The notes: a model not told the origin generated them from the sequence alone. A DNA stretch of 38,709 nucleotides from Streptomyces sp. AC555_RSS877 (GCF_019049245.1 NZ_JAGMUK010000078.1:1-38709); one strand, 5' to 3'; numbered from the stretch's first letter, positions 16,366 to 25,237 are shown. Made by a program: numbers and translations.

Positions 16366-16881
16366 ATGACGACTCGCTGGCTCACGCCGAAGGAGCAGCG
16401 CGCCTGGCGCGCGTACATCGCCGCGACGCAACTCCTGGAGGACGCGATCGACCGGCAGCTCCAGCAGGAGGCCGGCATGCCGCACCTCTACTACTCCATC
16501 CTGGCGTACCTCTCCGATGTGCCCGAGCGCCGGCTGCGCATGACCGACCTCGCCGAGCGGCTGAAGATCACCCGCAGCCGGCTGACGTACGCGGTGACCC
16601 GCCTGGAGAAGGACGGGCTGCTGCGGCGCGAGAACTGCCGCTGGGACAAGCGCGGCAGCGTGGCGGTCCTGACGGACGAGGGCATGGCGGTGCTGGAGCA
16701 GACCGCGCCGGGTCACGTCGAGACGGTCCGCGCCTCCCTCTTCGACCGGCTGACCGAGGAGCAGGTGGACCAGCTCGAGGAGATCTGCACGGGGATCGCG
16801 CAGGGTCTGCAGGACGACGGGGCCAGGTCCGCACCGGACGACGTCCCGTGGCGCCGGCGCTCCTCGCCCTCCTGTTCGTGA
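16366..16881 (+). CDS. MarR-family transcriptional regulator
   Basis: 171 residues from the ATG at 16366. The winged-helix core is evident: 'YYSILAYLSDVPERRLRMTDLAERLKITRSRLTYAVTRLEKDGLLRREN', then the wing 'WDKRGSVAVLTDEG', flanked by the N- and C-terminal helices that form the MarR dimer. It probably represses itself, the divergent reductase-deaminase gene and the downstream cyclohydrolase gene, because the same palindrome occurs at 16332, 16900 and 16944. The effector may be a flavin intermediate or an aromatic compound, but nothing in the sequence says which. The gene ends 119 bases before the cyclohydrolase start. Confidence 0.92.
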   Translation: MTTRWLTPKEQRAWRAYIAATQLLEDAIDRQLQQEAGMPHLYYSILAYLSDVPERRLRMTDLAERLKITRSRLTYAVTRLEKDGLLRRENCRWDKRGSVAVLTDEGMAVLEQTAPGHVETVRASLFDRLTEEQVDQLEEICTGIAQGLQDDGARSAPDDVPWRRRSSPSCS

Positions 16882-16898
16882 GCCGCACCACAAACTGA

Positions 16899-16928
16899 TT
16901 GCTTCAAATTTAAAGCATGCTGTAGGGT
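16899..16928 (+). promoter_or_regulatory. ribA promoter with MarR-type operator (site 2)
   Basis: TTGCTT (16899-16904), an 18-base spacer and TAGGGT (16923-16928) form a likely promoter. The palindrome TGCTTCAAATTTAAAGCA (16900-16917) has one mismatch between arms and covers the -35 and the spacer, the same geometry as site 1. Confidence 0.68.
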
Positions 16929-16940
16929 CCGTGATCGTGG

Positions 16941-16964
16941 ATCTGCTTCAAAACTGAAGCAGAT
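16941..16964 (+). promoter_or_regulatory. MarR-type operator (site 3), perfect 10-base inverted repeat
   Basis: ATCTGCTTCA (16941-16950) and TGAAGCAGAT (16955-16964) are perfect arms around AAAC. The inner TGCTTCAAAACTGAAGCA is the same motif as sites 1 and 2. It lies past the predicted transcription start, in the leader of the cyclohydrolase gene, so it can serve as a second operator or a hairpin in the mRNA. Confidence 0.75.
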
Positions 16965-17000
16965 GCCGCGCCTCTGATCCCCGGACCCGGGAGAACCCGC

Positions 17001-17678
17001 ATGCCCGACTTCCCCGCCGCCACCCTCCGCTCCCGCGTCCGCGTACCGCTGCGCTTCCACGACGGCTACGGCGTCGACGCCGAACTGGTCACCTTCCACG
17101 GCCTGGTGGACGGCCAGGAGCACGTGGCGATCATCCTCGGCGCCCCGGCAACGGCGACCACCCCCGGCACCCCCTCCGCCCCCCTCACCACCGCCACCCC
17201 CCTCGTCCGCCTGCACTCCGAGTGCCTGACCGGCGACGTCTTCGGCTCGGCCCGCTGCGACTGCGGGCCGCAGCTGCGCGAGGCGGTCGAGCGCATCGCC
17301 GACCGCGGCGGCGTCCTGCTCTACCTCCGCCAGGAGGGCCGCGGCATCGGCCTCTACAACAAGCTCGACGCGTACGCCCTCCAGGACCAGGGCCTCGACA
17401 CGTACGCCGCCAACACCGCGCTGGGTCTGCCCGAGGACGCCCGCGACTACACGGCGGCCGCCCAGATGCTCCAGGCCCTCGGGATCAGCGGCCTCGACCT
17501 GCTCTCCAACAACCCGGACAAGGCAGGGCAGTTGCGGGGGCTCGGTATCGACGTCCGCGACCGCGTTCCGACCGGCGTCTTCCAGACCGCGCACAACGTC
17601 CGGTACCTGCGCGCGAAGGTGCTCCAGACGCAGCACACGCTGCCGCTGGGAGAGCTGACGGGACTGCACGCGGGCTGA
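17001..17678 (+). CDS. ribA: GTP cyclohydrolase II, stand-alone
   Basis: 225 residues from the ATG at 17001. It opens the imidazole ring of GTP in the first step of riboflavin synthesis. Zinc ligands C75, C86 and C88 lie in 'HSECLTGDVFGSARCDCG'. The catalytic loop 'LLYLRQEGRGIGLYNKLDAYALQDQG' (106-131) and 'DLLSNNPDKAGQL' are typical. The residue before 'LRQEGR' is Tyr (Y108). In S. coelicolor paralogues, as I recall the published work, Met at this position gives a formyl-retaining product, while Tyr gives the normal deformylated product. So canonical activity is expected. There is no fused DHBP synthase domain. Two operator-like palindromes precede the gene, which points to MarR control rather than an FMN riboswitch. 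Confidence 0.93.
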   Translation: MPDFPAATLRSRVRVPLRFHDGYGVDAELVTFHGLVDGQEHVAIILGAPATATTPGTPSAPLTTATPLVRLHSECLTGDVFGSARCDCGPQLREAVERIADRGGVLLYLRQEGRGIGLYNKLDAYALQDQGLDTYAANTALGLPEDARDYTAAAQMLQALGISGLDLLSNNPDKAGQLRGLGIDVRDRVPTGVFQTAHNVRYLRAKVLQTQHTLPLGELTGLHAG

Positions 17679-17729
17679 CGGTGTGGCGGACTGCACCACT
17701 TCGGACGGACCGCACGCCGCCCTAGGCGA

Positions 17730-18860
17730 TCACCACACGCACGGCAGCTCCACCTCGATCACCGTCGGCCCTCCGACGGGGCTGGTGACCTCGAACGTCC
17801 CGTCGAGCGCCGCGACCCGCCGGCGCATGCCGAGGAGCCCCGAGCCGGCGAACTCGTCGGCCCCGCCCCGGCCCTCGTCGCGTACGCGCACGGTCAGACT
17901 GCGCCGGGTGCGGGCGAGACGGACCTCGGCCCGGGGCGAGCCGCTGTACTTGGCGGCGTTGGTCAGCGACTCGGCGACGACGAAGTAGGCGGCGGCCTCC
18001 ACGGCCGCGGGCGCGCGCACGCCCTCCTCCAGGCCGCCGTCGTCCACGGACACGGCCAGACCGCTGCTCGCGGCCAGCGCCCGCACCGCACCGACCAGGC
18101 CGCGGTCGGTGAGGATCGGCGGGTGGATGCCGCGTACGACGTGCCGCAGCTCGGCGAGTGCCTGTTCGGCCTGGTCCTGGGCGTCGTCCAGCAGTTTGCG
18201 GGCGGCGTCGGGATCACGGTCGTAGGCCCGCTTGGCGAGCCCGATCCGCATCGACAGGGCGACGAGCCGCGCCTGCGTGCCGTCGTGCAGGTCCCGCTCG
18301 ATGCGGCGCAGTTCGGCGCCGTGCGCGGCGATCGCGTCGGCCCGGGTCTCCTTCAGCTCCTCCACCCGCGCGGCGAGCTGCGCCTTCGGGGACGGCATGA
18401 GCAGGACGGTCGACAGGCCGGCCTCGGTGTCCGCGAGCCGGACGATCAACGGCAGCACGACCGCGGGCCGCCGCAGCAGTCCGCACCACACGCCGTCGAC
18501 GACGAGTCCGACGGGCCACAGCGGCAGCGCGAGGAAGACGAGAGCGCCGTAGAAGTAGTAGGCGGTCATCCAGCGCAGGTCGGTGTGCGTACCGGGGTCG
18601 CGTACGGCGATCCGCAACCGCTCCCGCAGCGTCCCGGTCATGCTCTGGTACGCCTCGGGGATCCGCCGCCCCGTCCAGGCGGTGGTAAGCCCCCGCTTGG
18701 CGCCGGCGATCCGCCGGATCAGCAGCAGCGTCTCGGGCAGCATCCAGGCGCCGACCACGTGGCGTGGGCGACGTATCCCGACCGCACCCAACGCTTCGAC
18801 GTCGTAGAGGACCGGTACGAGCTGGTCGACACGAGCGGTGTCCGCCGCGAGACGCTCCAA
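17730..18860 (-). CDS. NarL-type sensor histidine kinase, apparently N-terminally truncated
   Basis: 376 residues in the longest ATG frame. The kinase core is intact: HisKA_3 box 'LRRIERDLHDGTQARLVALSMRIGLA' (H192), N-box 'VAESLTNAAKYSGS' and G-box 'VRDEGRGGADEFAGSGLLGMRRRV'. Upstream is one pair of membrane segments (about 99-142). Family members normally have another membrane pair before the 'LLLIRRIAG' stretch that here begins near residue 45. Residues 1-38 ('MERLAADTARVDQ...') are not hydrophobic and coincide with the tail of an unrelated + strand frame (18757-18920), so they probably come from a rearrangement. No response-regulator gene follows. The gene may be inactive, or expressed from a later start. 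Confidence 0.75.
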   Translation of the reverse strand: MERLAADTARVDQLVPVLYDVEALGAVGIRRPRHVVGAWMLPETLLLIRRIAGAKRGLTTAWTGRRIPEAYQSMTGTLRERLRIAVRDPGTHTDLRWMTAYYFYGALVFLALPLWPVGLVVDGVWCGLLRRPAVVLPLIVRLADTEAGLSTVLLMPSPKAQLAARVEELKETRADAIAAHGAELRRIERDLHDGTQARLVALSMRIGLAKRAYDRDPDAARKLLDDAQDQAEQALAELRHVVRGIHPPILTDRGLVGAVRALAASSGLAVSVDDGGLEEGVRAPAAVEAAAYFVVAESLTNAAKYSGSPRAEVRLARTRRSLTVRVRDEGRGGADEFAGSGLLGMRRRVAALDGTFEVTSPVGGPTVIEVELPCVW

Positions 18861-18920
18861 GGACGGCGCGGGAGTGTCCGGAAGACGGCGGCACGCGTGG
18901 CGAGTGAGTTCAGCGCATGA
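18757..18920 (+). pseudogene. 3' tail of a truncated, unidentified gene
   Basis: The + frame reads 'DHVAWATYPDRTQRFDVV', 'EDRYELVDTSGVRRETLQ' and 'GRRGSVRKTAARVASEFSA' to a TGA. The composition is balanced and protein-like, unlike the Gly/Arg-rich shadow just upstream in the same frame. I read it as the C-terminal ~54 residues of a gene whose 5' part was lost when it was joined to the kinase. It converges with the helicase, with 11 bases between the stops. I do not recognise the family. Confidence 0.4.
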
Positions 18921-18931
18921 CCAAGGCCGAG

Positions 18932-21115
18932 CTACTCGCCGGGGAGACTGACAAACCGCACGGGATCCTCAAGGACCCTGCTGGCGCCCGTGTCATCCCC
19001 ACCGCGCGCGGCGAGGGTCGCCTCCGCAAGCCGGGGCGGCAAGGCTTCACCGAACTTGAGACCGCGGACAGCCTGTCCGTCGACCTCGGGCAGGCACAGC
19101 CCTGAAGCGGCACCGGCGACAGCGGCTCTCCAGCCGTCCGGGGTGAGATCGTCGCGAAGTCGGATCCACCGGTCATTGAGGCGGCGGTGCGGGGTCACCG
19201 CGATCGGCAGTGAGGCGGCGAGCGTGGCGTTTGCCCGGTGGCCCGCCCAGGTCCACCAGCGGATGTCGTCGGCGGCGATCCGGGTGACTACGGTTCCGCC
19301 GGGGTGGACGGTGTGCAGGTGGGTTTCGCGCGCCTCGGCGAGCCTGACGTCTGCTCGTTTCGTCAGACGGACGGGTGGGTCCTCACCGAGCAGGACATCC
19401 CGGGCGGCGCGGGCGAGGGTGAACGAACGGATGCGTTCGGCACCGAAGCCGTTCCATCGGGCACGCCCTCCCTCGTCGGCGGGTTCCACGAAACAACGCT
19501 TCCGGTTCCAGTCGATGTACGTCACCAGCCAACTGCGCCCCGCGAGCAGAAGCTTGCGCGGGCCTTCGATGCGCTCGGCGAGGAGGTCGGGGTCGGTACG
19601 GCCGATCTCGGTGCGACCGTTGAAGACGGTGAACTCGGGCGGCGCGGTGAACACCGCCGTCAGGTTCATGAAGTGTCGGTAGCCGTAATGGCGTTCGGCC
19701 TCAGGGCCGATGAAGAGCAGTCCGCCGTCCCGGTCCAGATACCCGTGTTCCACGAGGTGGCGAACCACCGGTGCCGCGCCTGGCCCGAAGGGGCCGACGC
19801 CGCCCCACCACTCCTGCCAGAGGTTCTCGGCGACGCGGTGTTCCTGCAGACACAGCGCCAGCAGCTGCTGGGCCACCAGGTGGCGGGGCTCGGGCGGTGC
19901 GACGACGGGTTCCACCCAGCCTCGGGACCACTGGAGCAGAAGTGCGGCCGCTGAGAGGAGCCCTTCTGCGTCGAGTGCGAGGAAGAGGCAGTTGCGCGTG
20001 GTGCCGGGACGTCGGCCGGTGCGTCCGAGGCGTTGCAGGAAGGAGGCCACGGTACGCGGAGCGTCGAGTTGGATGACCCGGTCCAGGTCTCCCACGTCGA
20101 TGCCGAGTTCCAGGGTGCTGGTGGAGACGATCACGCAGTCACGGCCGTCGGCGAAGGCGGTCTCGGCGCGTCGCCGCTCGTCGACGGAGAGCGAGGCGTG
20201 GGAGAGGAAGGTCGGGACGCCCTTCATGCGTAGTTGCTCGCCCAGCTCCTCGACCGTTCGGCGGCTCTCGCAGAAGACCAGGCGCTTCTCGCCCCGGTGC
20301 AGGGCCGCGATGACGGTTGCCGCGTTCGCGACCGAGCCGACGTAGTCGAGTTCGATGTCTCCGGCGGGCGATGCCGCGGCGAATTCCGTGCCGGTGACCG
20401 GGCTCGTACTGGTCCGCTCGGCCAGGTGGGGAGCCACGACCTGCGCGGGCCGACGCCCCTGCCCCGACCCCTGAAGCCAGGTCACCAGCTCACCCGGGTT
20501 GCCGATGGTCGCTGACAGACCGACCCGTTGGAGGGGGCGTCCGACGACACGGCTCAGGCGTTCCAGCACGGCGAGCAGATGCCAGCCCCGGTCGTCACCC
20601 GCGAAGGCGTGGACCTCGTCGACCACGACGGCGTGTAGTCCTGAGAAGAAGGCGCGATGGTCGACATGGGTGCTCACCAGCATGGATTCCAGGGACTCCG
20701 GTGTGGTGAGGAGTATGTCGGGGCGCTGGGTGAGGATGCGGCGCCGTCGGGATGTGGTGATGTCGCCGTGCCACAATTCGGCGGTACGGCCCAGCCATTC
20801 CGTGTAAGTCCGAAGCCGCGGATGCAGGTTGTTGAGCAGGGCCTTGAGGGGGCAGACGTAGAGCACGCTGGTGCCCTTCCAGCCGTGCCGGTTCATCCTG
20901 GTCAGAAGAGGGAAGACCGCTGCTTCGGTCTTTCCGCCGGCCGTGGGCGCGAGCAACAGGGCGTCCTCGCCGCCAAGGAGCGGTTCGACGGCCTCCTGTT
21001 GCAGGGGACGCAGGGTGCGCCAGCCCAGGGAATTGACGATGTGGTGACCGAGGACAGGGTCGAGGAGGTCGAAGACGTCGCCCTGGTCCTTGCCTCCGAA
21101 GGCCCCTTCACTCAT
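18932..21115 (-). CDS. brxHI: DEAD/DEAH-box helicase of type 2 BREX (BrxHI-like)
   Basis: 727 residues from the ATG at 21115, which overlaps the end of brxD by 8 bases. Superfamily 2 helicase motifs are in order: Q-like 'LRPLQQEAVEPLLGG', Walker A 'APTAGGKT' (56-63), 'TPESLESML', DEVH box (D166), 'SATIGNP', 'FCESRRTVEEL', 'STSTLELGIDVGDLDRVIQ' and motif VI 'RLGRTGRRPG' (about 362-371). The C-terminal half resembles Lhr-like helicases. As last gene of a pglY-pglZ-brxD-brxHI operon it is assigned to the BREX helicase. BREX systems stop phage DNA replication. The individual task of this helicase is not established. Confidence 0.86.
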   Translation of the reverse strand: MSEGAFGGKDQGDVFDLLDPVLGHHIVNSLGWRTLRPLQQEAVEPLLGGEDALLLAPTAGGKTEAAVFPLLTRMNRHGWKGTSVLYVCPLKALLNNLHPRLRTYTEWLGRTAELWHGDITTSRRRRILTQRPDILLTTPESLESMLVSTHVDHRAFFSGLHAVVVDEVHAFAGDDRGWHLLAVLERLSRVVGRPLQRVGLSATIGNPGELVTWLQGSGQGRRPAQVVAPHLAERTSTSPVTGTEFAAASPAGDIELDYVGSVANAATVIAALHRGEKRLVFCESRRTVEELGEQLRMKGVPTFLSHASLSVDERRRAETAFADGRDCVIVSTSTLELGIDVGDLDRVIQLDAPRTVASFLQRLGRTGRRPGTTRNCLFLALDAEGLLSAAALLLQWSRGWVEPVVAPPEPRHLVAQQLLALCLQEHRVAENLWQEWWGGVGPFGPGAAPVVRHLVEHGYLDRDGGLLFIGPEAERHYGYRHFMNLTAVFTAPPEFTVFNGRTEIGRTDPDLLAERIEGPRKLLLAGRSWLVTYIDWNRKRCFVEPADEGGRARWNGFGAERIRSFTLARAARDVLLGEDPPVRLTKRADVRLAEARETHLHTVHPGGTVVTRIAADDIRWWTWAGHRANATLAASLPIAVTPHRRLNDRWIRLRDDLTPDGWRAAVAGAASGLCLPEVDGQAVRGLKFGEALPPRLAEATLAARGGDDTGASRVLEDPVRFVSLPGE

Positions 21116-22448
21116 GACGGTCGAGGTCCAGTGGGATGTCTCCTGCGCCCATGGCCGCGCTCCGCTCGATGTCGGTGAGTTCGGCGGTGTTCACGGTGAG
21201 GGCGTAGTGGGCGCGGGGATCGAAATCCGCGAATTCGTCGACCCGATCCAGGACATCGGCGACAAGCTTGCGCAGGTAGAGGCGCGGTGCGATGCCGACC
21301 TTGCCGCCGAGGGACCCGGTGACCGCACGCGCCAGTTCGTCGAGGTAGGCGTCGTCCACCCGGTGGGCGAGTCGATCGGGGTGGTGCGCTGCGCCCGCGT
21401 ACAGGTCCCGGGCCTTGCGGCCCAGTTCGCCGAGCGACGCCAGGTCGAATCCGGGCAGGCGCAGCTGTACGGCGCGCGGGGAGTCGAAGCGCGGGTCGGT
21501 GGTGAAGTCGGTGGCGAGACGCTGGGCGAGCGGCGCCAGACGCTGCACGCCCTGCTGGCCGTCGTAGAAGGCGGGCGTCCCGGTGATGACGAGAAACAGT
21601 CCGGGGAAGCGACCGGCGTCGATCTCGTCGAGGAGCTGGCGCAGTGCGTTGAGGGACTTCTCCCGTACGTCACCCCGCACCCGCTGGAGGGTCTCCACCT
21701 CGTCGAGGACCAGCAGCAGTCCGGGGTGTCCACAGTCCCGCAGCACGGCGAGGAGGCCCTGGAGGAAGGCGAGCGCGGCAAAGTGGTCCAGGTCGCCCCG
21801 CACACCGGCGGCACGTTTCGCGGAGGCGGCCACGGACCGCTGTCCGCCGAGCCAGGCGATCAGCGCCTCGGCCTGTGCCCCGTCACCCGCCGACACCGCA
21901 CGGCGGTAGCCGCGCAGGGCCGCGGAGAAGCCCGGCGTGGTGCGGGCGACATCGGTGAGTCGGCGCTCCAGCAGCTCGTCCACGGCCTGTGACAGGGCCG
22001 CTTCGTCGTCGGGGGCGATGCCACCGCCGTCGAGAACCTCCTCCTCCAGGGCGTAGAACCAGGAGTCCACGACCGCCCGGAGGGCCGAGGGCTGGTGCGT
22101 GGCCGTGGTGAGGCGCTCGACGAGTCTGCGGTAGACGGTCTCCAGCCGGTGCAGCGGTGTTTCGGCCTCGGAGATCTGCACCTCGCTCACGGCGAGGCCG
22201 CGCCGCTTGGCGCGTTCGGCGAGCCAGCGGGCGAAGAAAGTCTTTCCGGAGCCGTACTCACCGCGCAGCGCGTGGAAGGCGGCGCCGCCACGCGCCACCG
22301 TTGCGAGGTCGCTGTCGAGAGATGCCTCGAAGCGCTCCAGACCAACCGCGAACAGGCCGAGGCCGGACTGAGGCACCGTGCCGCGGCGCAGGGCGTCGAT
22401 CACGTCCCGCCGCCGCGCGACGCTGACGTCGCTCGCCGGTGTGCTCAT
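21108..22448 (-). CDS. brxD: BREX ATP-binding protein BrxD
   Basis: 446 residues. The start overlaps the pglZ stop as ATGA, so translation is coupled. A P-loop 'GEYGSGKT' lies at residues 63-70 and a Walker B 'LLLVLDEVETL' has D249. 'VITGTPAFYDGQQGVQRLAPLAQRL' follows, as in the BrxD family (ORC/Cdc6-like AAA+ ATPases found only in some BREX types). The C terminus looks like a winged-helix or helical tail. Length and order (after pglZ, before the helicase) agree with type 2 BREX. It probably couples ATP hydrolysis to loading or regulating the other BREX proteins on DNA, but this is inference. Confidence 0.88.
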   Translation of the reverse strand: MSTPASDVSVARRRDVIDALRRGTVPQSGLGLFAVGLERFEASLDSDLATVARGGAAFHALRGEYGSGKTFFARWLAERAKRRGLAVSEVQISEAETPLHRLETVYRRLVERLTTATHQPSALRAVVDSWFYALEEEVLDGGGIAPDDEAALSQAVDELLERRLTDVARTTPGFSAALRGYRRAVSAGDGAQAEALIAWLGGQRSVAASAKRAAGVRGDLDHFAALAFLQGLLAVLRDCGHPGLLLVLDEVETLQRVRGDVREKSLNALRQLLDEIDAGRFPGLFLVITGTPAFYDGQQGVQRLAPLAQRLATDFTTDPRFDSPRAVQLRLPGFDLASLGELGRKARDLYAGAAHHPDRLAHRVDDAYLDELARAVTGSLGGKVGIAPRLYLRKLVADVLDRVDEFADFDPRAHYALTVNTAELTDIERSAAMGAGDIPLDLDRHE

Positions 22449-25237
22449 GCCGTCTCCCCGGAGACGTCCTCAAGGAACTGCTGCTCGAGCAGTGCCCGGT
22501 CGAGTTGGACAGTACGCCCGGACTCCACGAGCTGGAGCACGGGATAGCCGTCGATGTTGAGCAGGCGTTCCAGCACGGTGGCGAAGCGCTCCGGGTTGCG
22601 TTCGGACTTGCCGGTGGCGGACTGGGCCGCGGCGGCCACCGCCCCGGGCGACAGCTTCCCGCCCGCCGCGAGCAGCGCGTCGAGCACGGCCGCGACCGCG
22701 GTGTCGCTCGGGGCGCCACGCACGAACCTACGCAGCGTCTTGTACGGGTCGGACCGCACAGTCCGCCAACCGAGGGTGTCCCGGTCAACAGCCTGCTGGA
22801 CGCTCGCCGCCTGTGGTGTCGCGCGTGCTGGAGCGACTCCCACCGTCGGCTCGTGGGCGACCCGAGGCGTCTCTTCGGCCGAGACGGCCTCGCCGTGCCA
22901 CCAGCCAGGGGCCACGCCTTCGGCCGGCAGCAGAGTCCATCCCTCGGGGACGAGGTCCGCCGACGGCACCAGGGTGATCACCGGCACGGTCACCTCGGCC
23001 AGCGAGGCACCGCCGTGGTAGCCCGCCTGGCGGGCGGTGTAGCGCAGATCCTCGCGCCACGGCAGGGTGACTCGGCCGCCACGGGCCCGCACCCTGGGGC
23101 CGGACAGGTCGATCTCGCCCTCCCCAGCGGGACCTGTGCGCCACCGGGCACCTTTCACTCCTTCTGCGGCGGGCTGCCGCTGCTCTCCTCGCGGGCCGCG
23201 TTCGAGGACGTGACCGTGGTCGGAAACGAGAACGACCGGTCGTCCGTAGTCGCGTGCCGCGTTCAGCAGGTCGGGCAGCTTACCGATGTCCTCGGGCCGC
23301 CACCGGCCACGGGCGCCCTCACGGCCGTCGGCGAGTGCGTCGTCGATCGTGTTGAGGACGACGCCGACGACCTCGTCGGAGGCCAGAGCCTGGACGAACT
23401 CGGGCGCGAGCCGGTGGCCGGGCGGCCCTTCGTAGCCGCCCTTGTGGAACAGCTGCGCGCTCCGGTGGCGCTTCTTCCAGAAGGCAGCGAATCCGGCGCG
23501 CTCCACGCTCTGCCCGCCCTCGGCGGGCTGCCCGCACAGCAGAGAGGCCCGGCTGATCGTCGTCACGGACGGCAGCATCGACACGGCAGCCCGGCGTACG
23601 GGTTTCTCGCCCCGTTCCGGTTTGGGCACCACTTCGGTCCACGCCTTGCGGTCCAGCCCGTCGACGAGCTGGACGGCGACATCGGCGCTCATCCCGTCCA
23701 GGACAATGACCAGCGGCCTGCCCTGATCCCGGCCTTCCCTGCCCTGTGACTCGTCGTCACGCTTGAGCGGTCTGCCGAGCGGCACGGCCGCCTTGGCCAG
23801 CACGTCTTCGATGAGCAGGGCGCCTCCGGGTGCCTGCTGACAGGCACCCTCCGTCCATACGGCGAGCCGCTGGGCGAACTCCTCGTCGATCCCGGTACGA
23901 CGCTGCCGTACGGCTCCTATCAGCCGCTGGTAGGCGTCGGCGACGGCGGTGTCCCGGGATGTGTCGCCCTCGGCAAGAATCCCCACGGCCAGATCGGCCC
24001 AGCCTGAGGACGCCAGGTGGGTGCGGACACCCTGGACCACGGACACGACCGGTTCCCGTGGCGTGGCGAGCCAGCGGACCAGCCGCACCGCGGTACGCGC
24101 GGTCTCCGTGGAGTCCGCGTACAGCACGGCGAGCTGGTGTTCGGCCAGCTTGCGCAGGGCGTCCTCGGCCGCCGTCGCGTCGGGGCCGTCCAGGACGGAC
24201 GCGAGCTGACGCAGCAGGGCGCGGTAGCCGGAGGGCAGCAACCGGTCCGCGCCGATCAGCGGACTGAGCCGGGCTTCGGTGGCGAGCCGGTCCGCCTGGT
24301 CGAGGACGTCGAGCACCCGGCCCCGGGCCTCGGCGCGCTGCGAGCCGCTGCCCTCGGCCTGGGCGATCCAGCGGCTGAGGACTCCAGTGGCGGCCTCCGC
24401 GAAGGGCCGCAGTTCCTCGTAGGAGCCGAGCGCCGGGCCGAAGAGCGTACCGAGTGCGAAGGTGGCCGCTTCGGGGGCCGTGGACGCCAGGGCGGCGGAG
24501 GCGAGCGCGCCCAGCGGCAGGGCGTCGCCGCCGCGCCCGTCGGCCGCGAGGGCCAGCAGGGTGGGTGCGGCCGGTCCGACGGTCTGCGCCAGCCATTCGC
24601 TGAGTCCCGTGCGCTCGTTGTGGGACAGGGCGGCGAAAAGAGCGGGGCCGACAGGGGTTCGGGTCCACGCGAACAGCGTGTCGGCGTCGAGGTCGAGGGT
24701 GTCGGCCGTGGTGTCGCCGAGCCCGAGCCGCGCGGCCAGCAGGGTGCGTACGGCACGGTCACGGGTGAGGACGGACCCGGCGCGCGGCCAGCCGTCGAGT
24801 GGCTCGGCCTCCAACAGCGCGTCCAGAAGCCACCGTTCGCCGGCCATGCGGGGGTCGAGGTCGGTGGCGCCGAAGAGTTGCTTGACGATCTGGGCGCGGT
24901 CGACGCCGAGGGCGCGGTGACGGACGGCGTGTGCCCTGAGGTCCCAGCCCAGTTGGTCGGCCGGGACCGAGCCGGTGACTACGAGGACGCCGTCGCCCAC
25001 CGGCCCTTCCTCTGCCTGATGGCGCTGCCAGGCTTCTGCGATGCCGAGCAGGGAATCCTGTTCGGTCACGCGGACCCGGCGGGCCGAGCCGTCGACCCGC
25101 ACAGTGAACTCGGTTTCCCGGCCGGGCCCTTCGTAGCTCGCGTCGACCAGCACGAGCCGTCGCCGCCCGACGCCCGGCAGCTCCGTCTCCAGCAGGACCT
25201 CGATCGCGCGCCGCCCGACGGCGGGGCGTGGGGCCAT
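22445..25237 (-). CDS. pglZ: PglZ, alkaline-phosphatase-superfamily protein of BREX/Pgl
   Basis: 930 residues from the ATG at 25237, overlapping the pglY stop by one base (TGATG). The PglZ domain occupies about 500-760: metal-binding 'LVIVLDGMSADVA' (D514), the nucleophile region 'SMLPSVTTISRASLLCGQ' near 550, and 'VVLVSDHGHVLERG' (D673, H674, G675). The N-terminal ~480 residues are helical and specific to the long type 2 PglZ. In Streptomyces the Pgl system is described as needing PglW, X, Y and Z to attenuate phiC31 infection. PglZ is the marker protein of all BREX systems and interacts with the methyltransferase. Here no PglX gene is in the window. Confidence 0.93.
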   Translation of the reverse strand: MAPRPAVGRRAIEVLLETELPGVGRRRLVLVDASYEGPGRETEFTVRVDGSARRVRVTEQDSLLGIAEAWQRHQAEEGPVGDGVLVVTGSVPADQLGWDLRAHAVRHRALGVDRAQIVKQLFGATDLDPRMAGERWLLDALLEAEPLDGWPRAGSVLTRDRAVRTLLAARLGLGDTTADTLDLDADTLFAWTRTPVGPALFAALSHNERTGLSEWLAQTVGPAAPTLLALAADGRGGDALPLGALASAALASTAPEAATFALGTLFGPALGSYEELRPFAEAATGVLSRWIAQAEGSGSQRAEARGRVLDVLDQADRLATEARLSPLIGADRLLPSGYRALLRQLASVLDGPDATAAEDALRKLAEHQLAVLYADSTETARTAVRLVRWLATPREPVVSVVQGVRTHLASSGWADLAVGILAEGDTSRDTAVADAYQRLIGAVRQRRTGIDEEFAQRLAVWTEGACQQAPGGALLIEDVLAKAAVPLGRPLKRDDESQGREGRDQGRPLVIVLDGMSADVAVQLVDGLDRKAWTEVVPKPERGEKPVRRAAVSMLPSVTTISRASLLCGQPAEGGQSVERAGFAAFWKKRHRSAQLFHKGGYEGPPGHRLAPEFVQALASDEVVGVVLNTIDDALADGREGARGRWRPEDIGKLPDLLNAARDYGRPVVLVSDHGHVLERGPRGEQRQPAAEGVKGARWRTGPAGEGEIDLSGPRVRARGGRVTLPWREDLRYTARQAGYHGGASLAEVTVPVITLVPSADLVPEGWTLLPAEGVAPGWWHGEAVSAEETPRVAHEPTVGVAPARATPQAASVQQAVDRDTLGWRTVRSDPYKTLRRFVRGAPSDTAVAAVLDALLAAGGKLSPGAVAAAAQSATGKSERNPERFATVLERLLNIDGYPVLQLVESGRTVQLDRALLEQQFLEDVSGETA

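Noticed and set aside
18917..19105. Small + strand ORF MTKAELLAGETDKPHG... overlapping the helicase end
   Set aside because: It starts in a TGA/ATG overlap, but almost all of it is antisense to the conserved helicase C terminus and no domain is visible.
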